From positions 1 to 37,091 of the forward strand of contig JAEENM010000123.1 of NCBI GenBank assembly GCA_016283745.1: a stretch of 37,091 nucleotides of DNA, given 5' to 3'. The notes beneath the pieces are model-generated. The model saw nothing but the letters and a program-made list of their open reading frames with translations, did no database searches and was not told where the DNA came from. The first letter of the stretch is position 1, and every line of letters starts with the position of its first letter. The stretch is from Bacteroidales bacterium (lineage in GTDB: Bacteria; Bacteroidota; Bacteroidia; Bacteroidales; P3). Made by a program: the position numbers and the translations under genes. This document shows, in pieces, positions 30,338 through 37,091 of this stretch.

Positions 30338-32932
30338 ATGAAAGTAATAACCATTGGTAGAAGCTCGCAAAACGAAGTCGTTCTGCTCGACCCCAATGTG
30401 TCGAGGCACCACTGCCAGATAATACTACACGACGACGGCCACTACTCCATTGCCGACTTCGGCAGCACCAATGGCACTTTCGTCAACGGCCGGCGCATAC
30501 AAGGCGAAACGGTTCTCAACCCCGGCGACGTGGTGAGCATCTGCGGCGACACCATTCCTTGGCAAAATTATTTCGGCTCAGCCACCGTCCCCGGTCCGAC
30601 AAAGACTGTCACCGTGGGCCGCGCCTCCGACAACGACGTAGTAATATCCGACAGCTTTGTGGGCCGCCACCACTGTCGCTTTGCGATATACGGCAACGGC
30701 AACGTCGTAATCGAAGACCTCAACAGCGCCAACGGCACTTTCGTGAACGGACAGCGCATACAAGGACAGAGACCGCTGAACCCCAGCGACATAGTGCGCA
30801 TTGGCAACACCACGCTACCATGGCCCAGATATGTGGGAATTTGGAGAGGCAACTCACTGCCACCCCAACAGCCGACAAAATCCAATGCAAAAAAATGGAT
30901 ATTCGGTTCTATTGGCGCCGCAGCCATGTTGGCGGCAGCCATATTGCTTATTGTCCATCTAGTAAACCACAAACCAGAGAACATCTTTTTCGAAGGCGAA
31001 TACCCGCCCGTAGCACAAGTGCAGTACGAAGACGGCGGCGTTACCTACAATGTGGAAGCAATACAAGGACAAGTGATGCTGTTTTTCTACGAAGACGTAT
31101 CGCACCGCTCCGCCGTAAGCGCCATAGAGGATGCTGGGGGCAAAGTGGTGGCGCAGATGCCCGAAACACATTATTACCTTGTAGATGCGGGCGCCGGCAA
31201 CGAGAACTCTTTTATTAAGAATATACGCAGTTCGGCAAGTGTAAGCTACGCCTATCCCAATGCCGTCTCCTATCCATGTAGAGTGTCAAAAGAGGTCATA
31301 GACAATTTCAGCTATCTCTATCCGAAACATAATGCCACACATGGAGAAATGGTATCCTTCGCCCTCAATTGTGACGCAGAGAGCAATGTCGGAGTTTACG
31401 ATGTGGCCAACAAAGATGGTGAAGAGCATCTGAACTCGAATAAAATCCACGAAAGCTTATACAAAATTCTATCCAATGCCGACACCGGGAGTTCAACTTT
31501 AATAAACATGTCGCTAGGGTATTACATAACTGTGGATGGTAAGAAAGAAAAATGGTATGATACCGAACACGTAAATGATTCCAAACGCGAGAAATATAGG
31601 AAAGACTATATAAACTTCGGAATTATTCCAATATTACAAATCATCAAAGAATTCGACGACAAAGACTTTGTCATTGTAAAAAGTGCCGGCAATGTGGGAG
31701 TGAAAGATTTTGAGAACGACATTATCAATTCCATGACGGATTCAATACAAAAGAATAATCTAATTGATGTGATGAACCGCCATGTAATACTCGTATCCGC
31801 CAAGGACGACCGGGAGGCTTGGGCTTATCCCACAAATGACAAAAAATACAAGTCGTTATACAACGGATATTCCAACGAGTTGAAAGCTGGCACACATCAT
31901 CCGTGGGTGACAAAAGTGGACATAACCGATTTCCAATTTGAAGGGAAGGACGCAGCCGGCACCTCATACGCATCGCCACGTGCAGGCTGTTTCCTCGCCA
32001 ACGCAATAGACAAACACAACATCCGTGCGGTGGAAGCTCTGCAATATGCCCGCGAAGCCACCCGACAGCACCCGCAACACCTTCTCACCCAGGAGATGCT
32101 CGACAGCCTTATAGCTGCCGACAAAGGTGAAAAACAACCTGACAAGGATGCGGAGTATATAGACCTCGGACTGCCAAGCGGCACACTATGGAAAACAAGC
32201 AACGAACAAGATAATTACGGCCAGTACCTATTCGATGAGGCCATGCAGAAATACGGTCAAAGCCTCCCGACAAAAAAGGAATTCGAAGAACTTGTCTCCA
32301 AATGTAAATGGGTTTGGAACGGAAAAGGTTATCAAGTAACCGGACCCAACGGGAAATCCATCACATTGCCGACATCGGGATTCGGCCGTTACGAAGGTGG
32401 CGAGGAAGGCTACAGTGAGTTCGGATATCTGGATGAACTCGGCATGTATTGGACATCCACATCAAACGGCTCCAACGAGGCATGGATTCTCCATTTCGAC
32501 TCAGGCATCGACGGCGTCGACATCCGCAGTTTATCCCATACCGATGATAACGATGTGTGCTCCGTGCGACTGGTCAAAAAGGCGGAAAACAACAAAAAAC
32601 AGTCACCATCCACAGTCTCTCCCAATAGCATTTCAGGCACACAATGGAAAAAAGACCATTCCAACCAAAATCACGTGTATTACGATGCTTTGCGTTTTGA
32701 CAGCGAATCGGAAGGAACCGCATATTTTGTTCTTGATGGGGATACTCATGTGATTACCCATTTCCACTATCACTACGATAACGAACTCCATTGTTGGTGC
32801 ATTACCGACTGGGGGAAAAACACAATATATTTCATGATAAAAGGCAATGAACTTCATGAAAATTTCTACAAACCATGTATTATCAACGGAGAACGAGTCA
32901 TTTTAGACCCCACTCGTTATTACAAAATGTAA
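30338..32932 (+). CDS. Double-FHA, TM, subtilisin-like protease with extra periplasmic domains
   Basis: An 864-residue protein. Two FHA domains (1-80, 86-168; MKVITIGRSS, SRHHCQI, TNGTFVNG; VGRHHCRF, ANGTFVNG) face the cytoplasm; a TM helix (about 187-210) follows. Outside are a propeptide-like part (about 240-312), an S8 subtilase domain (about 318-560), a DUF1566/Fib_succ-like part (about 605-748, YIDLGLPSGTLWKT, YWTST) and a calycin-like end. Subtilase motifs are His335 (THGEMV), Asn452 (SAGN) and Ser543 (GTSYASP). Asp322 (EVIDNF) is the likely Asp, unusually close to the His. The start at 30338 is chosen because FHA proteins here begin M-K-V-I; the frame is open further upstream inside the previous gene. 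Type VII systems of actinobacteria use a membrane subtilase (mycosin), so the placement is notable. Confidence 0.9.
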   Translation: MKVITIGRSSQNEVVLLDPNVSRHHCQIILHDDGHYSIADFGSTNGTFVNGRRIQGETVLNPGDVVSICGDTIPWQNYFGSATVPGPTKTVTVGRASDNDVVISDSFVGRHHCRFAIYGNGNVVIEDLNSANGTFVNGQRIQGQRPLNPSDIVRIGNTTLPWPRYVGIWRGNSLPPQQPTKSNAKKWIFGSIGAAAMLAAAILLIVHLVNHKPENIFFEGEYPPVAQVQYEDGGVTYNVEAIQGQVMLFFYEDVSHRSAVSAIEDAGGKVVAQMPETHYYLVDAGAGNENSFIKNIRSSASVSYAYPNAVSYPCRVSKEVIDNFSYLYPKHNATHGEMVSFALNCDAESNVGVYDVANKDGEEHLNSNKIHESLYKILSNADTGSSTLINMSLGYYITVDGKKEKWYDTEHVNDSKREKYRKDYINFGIIPILQIIKEFDDKDFVIVKSAGNVGVKDFENDIINSMTDSIQKNNLIDVMNRHVILVSAKDDREAWAYPTNDKKYKSLYNGYSNELKAGTHHPWVTKVDITDFQFEGKDAAGTSYASPRAGCFLANAIDKHNIRAVEALQYAREATRQHPQHLLTQEMLDSLIAADKGEKQPDKDAEYIDLGLPSGTLWKTSNEQDNYGQYLFDEAMQKYGQSLPTKKEFEELVSKCKWVWNGKGYQVTGPNGKSITLPTSGFGRYEGGEEGYSEFGYLDELGMYWTSTSNGSNEAWILHFDSGIDGVDIRSLSHTDDNDVCSVRLVKKAENNKKQSPSTVSPNSISGTQWKKDHSNQNHVYYDALRFDSESEGTAYFVLDGDTHVITHFHYHYDNELHCWCITDWGKNTIYFMIKGNELHENFYKPCIINGERVILDPTRYYKM

Positions 32933-32970
32933 TTTAAAGAATATAAGGCTATAATAAACAACAACTCCAC

Positions 32971-34539
32971 ATGGATGAAAACACCCGATATTTCAAGGAA
33001 CTGCTGCCCGGCACCACCCTCAACGGCGGCAAGTATGTGATAGAAAAGAAAATCGGCGAAGGAGGCTTTGGCATCACCTACAAGGCGGTGCAGGCAGGCC
33101 TGAACCGTGCGGTCTGCATCAAAGAGTATTTCCTTGCCGGATACTGCGTGCGCAATGCCTATGACAATTATGTGCAACTGCAAGGCTTAGACCCCAACTC
33201 ATACGAAAAATATCGACAGGCATTTGCCCACGAGGCACAAACCCTCGCTGAACTGCACCATCCCAACATCGTAGAGATAATCGACGTGTTCCACGAAAAC
33301 AACACATCATACATGGTGATGCCGTTCATCGAAGGGCGCACCCTGCAAAGCATAGTGGAAAACAACGGCCATCTCTCATACCCCGATGCCGTGAACTACA
33401 TAACCCAGATTGCCAACGCCGTAGGTTATATCCACGAAAGGCACATACTGCACCGCGACATCAAGCCAGCCAACATTATGATTACCGCCGGCTACAAGGC
33501 AATACTCATCGATTTCGGCTCTGCTCGAGAATTTGTTGAGGACAAAACGCAGTCACACACCTCCATGCTCACCCACGGCTACGCCCCCACAGAACAATAC
33601 ACCCGCAACAGCCGCAAAGGCTCTTATACCGACATCTACGCCTTGGGCGCCACTCTCTATTTCACACTCACCGGCAAAGTGCCTGTCGAAGCGGCCGCAC
33701 GCATCTCGGAACCTATGCCAGAGCCAAAGGAGCTCAACCACACACTGCCCTACGAGGCTAACTACACCATTATGAAAGCCATGCAGCTGAAATCTGCCGA
33801 CAGATACCAAAATGTGAAAGACTTTTTGGACGACCTGCTGAACAGAAAAGCCAAAACACCTCCCGTGATGCCGCCACCTCATACTGTAAGAACGACACCA
33901 CCTCCAAATTTCAGAGTGACACCACCTCCAAATGACCCACACGACAAATGGAAAGTATGGGTTGTTGCAGCTATAACAATTCTTATCATTGCTGTTATCT
34001 CGCTAATAATCAACAACATCAGTTCAAACAAGCCTGATTATGTCGCCGACACCACTTATTACGAAGAGCCCGCGGAAGTTATTGAGGTACCTGTAGAGAC
34101 ACCTTCAGAAGAACCATCCACCTATACCCAAACCGACGATTTCCCCGACGATGACAGAGTGAAAGATGTGCTGGGCTCGTACTGCCAAGCCATCGCCGAC
34201 GACGATTTCGATTTACTGTCGAGCCTTTACGCACCCTATGTGGAAAGATTCCACAACGATTCAAATGGAATATCTCGCGAGGAGGTAGTGCAAGATCACC
34301 GCAACTACGACAAAAAGTTCAAAGTTTATGGCAAGCACAGCTCAATACGATGGGGAACATTCGAAATAGAGAATGTGGATTATGACAGGGAAAGAGTAAA
34401 GGCAATTATTGTGGAAGACTATTCCATCGACAGGGAAGATAAATCAAAATGGTCCGTTTTCGTTCTTGAAAAACATTTCACCCTCGACCATAATTACCAA
34501 ATTGTCCGCGTTTGGGACAAACAACTAAGTCATAAGTAA
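32971..34539 (+). CDS. Membrane Ser/Thr kinase with periplasmic NTF2-like domain
   Basis: A 522-residue kinase with all motifs: GEGGFGITY (29-37), Lys51 in CIKEYF, HRDIKPANI (Asp163, Asn168), DFGSAREF (Asp181) and GYAPTEQY replacing APE. After the catalytic domain (about 20-292) come a Pro-rich linker (297-322), a TM helix (328-350) and a periplasmic part whose last 125 residues (VKDVLGSYCQAIADDDF to NYQIVRVWD) look NTF2-like (SnoaL/DUF4440-type). The layout, kinase inside and sensor outside, is that of PknB-type receptor kinases with a different sensor. Its first 290 residues are nearly the same as those of the next gene. Confidence 0.94.
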   Translation: MDENTRYFKELLPGTTLNGGKYVIEKKIGEGGFGITYKAVQAGLNRAVCIKEYFLAGYCVRNAYDNYVQLQGLDPNSYEKYRQAFAHEAQTLAELHHPNIVEIIDVFHENNTSYMVMPFIEGRTLQSIVENNGHLSYPDAVNYITQIANAVGYIHERHILHRDIKPANIMITAGYKAILIDFGSAREFVEDKTQSHTSMLTHGYAPTEQYTRNSRKGSYTDIYALGATLYFTLTGKVPVEAAARISEPMPEPKELNHTLPYEANYTIMKAMQLKSADRYQNVKDFLDDLLNRKAKTPPVMPPPHTVRTTPPPNFRVTPPPNDPHDKWKVWVVAAITILIIAVISLIINNISSNKPDYVADTTYYEEPAEVIEVPVETPSEEPSTYTQTDDFPDDDRVKDVLGSYCQAIADDDFDLLSSLYAPYVERFHNDSNGISREEVVQDHRNYDKKFKVYGKHSSIRWGTFEIENVDYDRERVKAIIVEDYSIDREDKSKWSVFVLEKHFTLDHNYQIVRVWDKQLSHK

Positions 34540-34555
34540 AAAACAAAAAAACACA

Positions 34556-35656
34556 ATGGAAGATAACACTCAAAATTTCAAGGAACTCCAGCCCGGCACG
34601 GGACTCAACGGCGGCAAGTATGTGATAGAAAAGAAAATCGGCGAAGGAGGCTTCGGCATCACCTACAAAGCCGTGCAACAAGGACTGAACCGTCCTGTGT
34701 GCATAAAAGAATATTTCCTCGCCGGACGCTGCGTACGCAACACCCTTGCCCGCACAGTGCAGCTGCAAGGCATCAGCGAAGAGCTCTTCGAAAAATACCG
34801 CCAATCGTTTGTACATGAGGCACAGACACTCGCCGCACTGCACCATCAGGGCATTGTGGAGGTTATCGACGTGTTCGACGAAAACAACACCTCCTATATG
34901 GTGATGACCTTCATAGAAGGCCGCAGCCTGCAAAGCATTGTGGATCAGAACGGTCCTCTACCCTACTCCGACGCCGTCAACTATCTCACACAGATAGCAA
35001 ACGCCGTGGACTACATACACCAACGCCACATACTACACCGCGACATCAAGCCCGAAAACATAATGATAACAGCCGACTACAAGGCCATACTCATCGACTT
35101 CGGCTCCGCTCGCCAATTTGAGGAAGACAAGACACAGTCGCACACCGCCATGCTCACCCACGGCTACGCTCCTACCGAACAATACACACGCAACAGCCGC
35201 AAAGGTGCTTACACCGACATCTACTCCATAGGCGCCACACTCTATTTCATACTCACAGGACAGGTACCCGTAGAGGCCGCCGCACGCATTGTAGAACCCA
35301 TGCCGGAGCCTAAACAGCTAAACCCATCCATTCCCGACGAGGCCAACCGCACCATACTAAAGGCAATGCAGCTCAAACCCGCCGACCGCTACCAGTCCGT
35401 ACAGACATTCCTCAACGACCTGCTCAACAAAAACAATCCCCAGCAGCAAATCCCAATAGTGCCGCCGCCCGCACCCAAAGCCGCACCCGTAACACAGACT
35501 CCCAAAACGCCTACAGCACCGCCGCCGATGCAAAAGACAATGTCGGCACCAAGCGACAAACCAACCACAAAAACAAAATACTGCAAAAAATGCGGCACGG
35601 CAGCATCGTCGCCAGAAGCCAAATTCTGTAGAAAATGTGGCACAAAATTGAATTGA
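34556..35656 (+). CDS. Soluble Ser/Thr kinase with C-terminal zinc ribbon
   Basis: A 366-residue kinase and tandem duplicate of the preceding one: GEGGFGITY, CIKEYF (Lys51), HRDIKPENI, DFGSARQF and GYAPTEQY are all present, so it should be active. It differs after residue 295: a Pro/Ala/Thr-rich linker and a double-CxxC zinc ribbon (YCKKCGTAAS and FCRKCGTKLN, about 342-366) replace the TM helix and sensor. It is therefore cytoplasmic, perhaps docking through zinc. The ribbon resembles those that open the next two genes. Its gene starts 16 bases after its sister, and a small hairpin follows its stop. Confidence 0.94.
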   Translation: MEDNTQNFKELQPGTGLNGGKYVIEKKIGEGGFGITYKAVQQGLNRPVCIKEYFLAGRCVRNTLARTVQLQGISEELFEKYRQSFVHEAQTLAALHHQGIVEVIDVFDENNTSYMVMTFIEGRSLQSIVDQNGPLPYSDAVNYLTQIANAVDYIHQRHILHRDIKPENIMITADYKAILIDFGSARQFEEDKTQSHTAMLTHGYAPTEQYTRNSRKGAYTDIYSIGATLYFILTGQVPVEAAARIVEPMPEPKQLNPSIPDEANRTILKAMQLKPADRYQSVQTFLNDLLNKNNPQQQIPIVPPPAPKAAPVTQTPKTPTAPPPMQKTMSAPSDKPTTKTKYCKKCGTAASSPEAKFCRKCGTKLN

Positions 35657-35661
35657 ACAAC

Positions 35662-35683
35662 GGCTATAGCGACTGCTTTAGCC
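35662..35683 (+). other. Small intergenic hairpin after the zinc-ribbon kinase gene
   Basis: GGCTA-T-AGC (35662-35670) pairs with GCT-T-TAGCC (35675-35683) through eight pairs around a T-T mismatch, with a 4-base loop. It starts six bases after the kinase stop codon and has no T-run, so it is more likely an mRNA processing or stability element than a full terminator. It could equally be chance. Confidence 0.35.
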
Positions 35684-35717
35684 ACTAACTGAATCTTATA
35701 AAAAACACTCTCAAATT

Positions 35718-36713
35718 ATGAAATGTAAATATTGCGGAGCGGAAATAACCGACGACAGCGTGTTCTGTGAATTCTGCGGAAAAAAGACAACCAAAAAGAA
35801 CTTCAAACCCTTTTTGTGGGTAGGGGGTATAGTTGCTGTTATAGCCATTGCCTTAATAATTGTCCTTTCGCAATTTGGTGGAAATGCCGAAGCTATATTC
35901 AACAGACTAAACGAGCAAGAACAAGAACAAACAAAATTCGATTGCAACACAGGAATGCTTGTTGTTGAGAATGGCACCACAACTGATGGTTACGTTGCCC
36001 TAAGAGAAAAACTTGCATCTCATCATAGTGTAGAAATAGAAGTACGCAATCTGGCAACAGTGTATATCAACAGAGAGGGAAGGACACTTGTAAACGGGGA
36101 ATTTATTGATGACATTGACCAACTAAAAAGCAGACTGAAAGATTTTCTGGGCAATCCCAACGATTTGTCTGAACTACCCGCAAAAGAAGGAAAAAGCATT
36201 TGTTTCAATGAAGGTGAAACCCCATCCACATTTTATGTTTCCAAGGGGGTTATCAGCTTCCAGCCGTCCAAAAAAGCAAAAAGCAATTCTGACAATGTCA
36301 GGGATGCCATATATCAAGCCATATATGAGCTACGTGACGAATTGTCCCAAATTAAATACAACACCCCCTTCCGCGAACTTACCGACGAATACAAAAGTCT
36401 TCGCATAAGAGAAGCCATACCGTTTGCAATTGTTGAAACTAAAGATTGTTCAGATGATAAATATGAACAAGAAGTACAAACAAGAAAATCAGATGGCTGG
36501 CATGAATCGGAAGTACAAACAAGAAAAGATGAAATCCTTAGTAAAGCTCGCGAAGCCGGTCAGGCTAAATGCAACTGCTACAAAAACGACCCTGTGGCTA
36601 TTGAAAGCTGTTTCAGACCCATTTTGGAAGAGAACTTCGCTGCATATAAAGACGATGCCAATTTCCAAGCCGAAATGGATGCCGAGTACAAACGTTGCAT
36701 AAGGGGAGAATAA
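35718..36713 (+). CDS. Zinc-ribbon, TM and ExbD-like periplasmic domain protein
   Basis: A 331-residue single-pass protein. An N-terminal double-CxxC zinc ribbon (CKYCGAEI and CEFCGKK, residues 3-22) is cytoplasmic, and a TM helix spans about 32-52. Residues about 92-240 resemble the periplasmic part of Bacteroidetes ExbD/TolR proteins: ATVYINREGRTLVNGEF, LKDFLGNPN, VRDAIYQAIYELRDELS and REAIPFAIVE. The TM lacks the Asp that ExbD uses for proton flow, so it is not a normal motor subunit, and no ExbB gene is present. A charged tail with the repeat EVQTRK and a cluster of Cys (KCNCY) ends it. The ExbD-like part may bind peptidoglycan or a partner protein in the periplasm; that is inference. Confidence 0.88.
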   Translation: MKCKYCGAEITDDSVFCEFCGKKTTKKNFKPFLWVGGIVAVIAIALIIVLSQFGGNAEAIFNRLNEQEQEQTKFDCNTGMLVVENGTTTDGYVALREKLASHHSVEIEVRNLATVYINREGRTLVNGEFIDDIDQLKSRLKDFLGNPNDLSELPAKEGKSICFNEGETPSTFYVSKGVISFQPSKKAKSNSDNVRDAIYQAIYELRDELSQIKYNTPFRELTDEYKSLRIREAIPFAIVETKDCSDDKYEQEVQTRKSDGWHESEVQTRKDEILSKAREAGQAKCNCYKNDPVAIESCFRPILEENFAAYKDDANFQAEMDAEYKRCIRGE

Positions 36714-36786
36714 ACGACCTTTACTTAGGTAAAATATTAAGCAGTTAATAAAGATAAAAAAAGTATTATAATAACAACAAACAATT

Positions 36787-37091
36787 ATGAAATGTAAATT
36801 TTGTGGCGGTGAAATAGCAGACGACTGCCAATTCTGCGAACACTGCGGAAAAAGATTGAAAAAAAACAAGACATGGTTATGGATCCTTCTCGGGTCGGGA
36901 GCGGCTTTGATAACAGCCATCATATTAATCCTATCCTTAGGAGGGCGGCATTCGTTGTCCGACAGTGAACAAGTGAAAATTGCTGCCGAAAACTTCCTCA
37001 CAGCTTTCAACAATTTTAACTGGGACGAAGCCAAACAATACTCCACACCCGAAAGTGCCGAGCAAATCGACGCTTACGCAAGCATAGCTGC
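36787..37091 (+). CDS. Zinc-ribbon, TM and DUF4878-like protein (5' part, runs off the window)
   Basis: The first 101 codons of a gene cut by the right edge. It opens with a double-CxxC zinc ribbon (CKFCGGEI and CEHCGKR, residues 3-22) closely related to that of the preceding gene, followed by a TM helix (about 30-50). The visible outer part begins QVKIAAENFLTAFNNFNWDEAKQY, typical of the first helix of DUF4878/NTF2-like domains, as in the secreted protein at 13692. The two zinc-ribbon genes are evidently duplicates with different outer domains. The start ATG follows an A-rich leader 73 bases after the previous stop. The locus therefore continues beyond the window. Confidence 0.85.
   Translation, partial: MKCKFCGGEIADDCQFCEHCGKRLKKNKTWLWILLGSGAALITAIILILSLGGRHSLSDSEQVKIAAENFLTAFNNFNWDEAKQYSTPESAEQIDAYASIA

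Noticed and set aside
36714-36786. Small hairpin TTTAC-TTAG-GTAAA before the last gene
   Set aside because: Only five A/T-rich pairs, no T-run and no conservation evidence; likely chance.
8068-37091. Type VI secretion locus with PpkA/PppA/Fha regulation
   Set aside because: None of the structural genes of type VI systems (sheath, tube, VgrG, baseplate, TssJLM, ClpV) is present; only the kinase-phosphatase-FHA regulators are similar.
8068-37091. Canonical type VII membrane partners (EccB, EccD, EccE, EssA, EssB, YukD/EsaB)
   Set aside because: I looked for a small ubiquitin-like gene, an 11-TM protein and EssB-like kinase-fold membrane proteins and saw none with supporting motifs. The receptor-like kinase at 32971 has intact catalytic motifs, unlike EssB.
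1-37091. rRNA, tRNA, CRISPR arrays, insertion sequences or integrase/attachment sites
   Set aside because: No cloverleaf-like segment, regularly spaced repeat, transposase motif or integrase was recognised. Absence of tRNA genes was judged by eye only; tRNAscan would settle it.

Overview
The window looks like chromosomal DNA from a Gram-negative member of the Bacteroidota, most likely order Bacteroidales. Support comes from the family content (several Cys-anchored lipoproteins, tandem FKBP-type lipoproteins of GldI type, calycin-like lipoproteins, a C69 dipeptidase, an ExbD-like periplasmic domain of Bacteroidetes type), from A-rich translation starts without Shine-Dalgarno sequences, and from promoter -7 boxes of the form TAnnTTTG ahead of four transcription units.

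Positions 1-7.85 kb hold ordinary housekeeping genes: a short sensor histidine kinase, an AlkD-type DNA glycosylase (minus strand) with its own promoter and terminator, a small lipoprotein, the DHH-family phosphoesterase NrnA, three FKBP-type peptidyl-prolyl isomerase lipoproteins, and a convergent C69 dipeptidase. A strong bidirectional terminator separates the FKBP genes from the dipeptidase.

From about 7.93 kb to the right edge everything runs on the plus strand with short gaps or overlaps: 29 genes or gene remnants over 29 kb, probably one very long operon starting at a TAnnTTTG box (7926-7933) and a structured leader. It has three interlocking parts. (a) Phospho-signalling: 13 FHA domains in 11 proteins, four Ser/Thr-kinase-like proteins (one likely inactive), a membrane PP2C phosphatase, and a VWA-TM-FHA protein. 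(b) A type VII secretion-like core: an 1105-residue FHA plus FtsK/SpoIIIE-type ATPase (EssC/EccC-like, only the middle ATPase module intact), directly followed by four small helical WXG100-like genes (one interrupted by an in-frame TAA) and a coiled-coil/zinc-ribbon protein. (c) Envelope parts: single-pass proteins that put an FHA, PP2C or kinase domain in the cytoplasm and a variety of domains in the periplasm (a shared C-terminal helical module, VWA, subtilase, NTF2-like, ExbD-like), plus lipoproteins and a secreted protein.

My reading is that this is a little-described or undescribed, phosphorylation-controlled, type VII-like secretion or cell-envelope system in a diderm bacterium. WXG100-like proteins would be substrates or partners of the FHA-ATPase; kinases and phosphatase would set the Thr phosphorylation read by the FHA proteins; a subtilase anchored through two FHA domains recalls the mycosins of actinobacterial ESX systems. 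The gene content is seen in the sequence; the secretion role is inference. I found no EccB/EccD/EssA/EssB/YukD-like gene, and the ATPase has no obvious membrane segment, so the membrane part would have to be new or lie outside the window. I saw no rRNA, tRNA, CRISPR array or insertion sequence.
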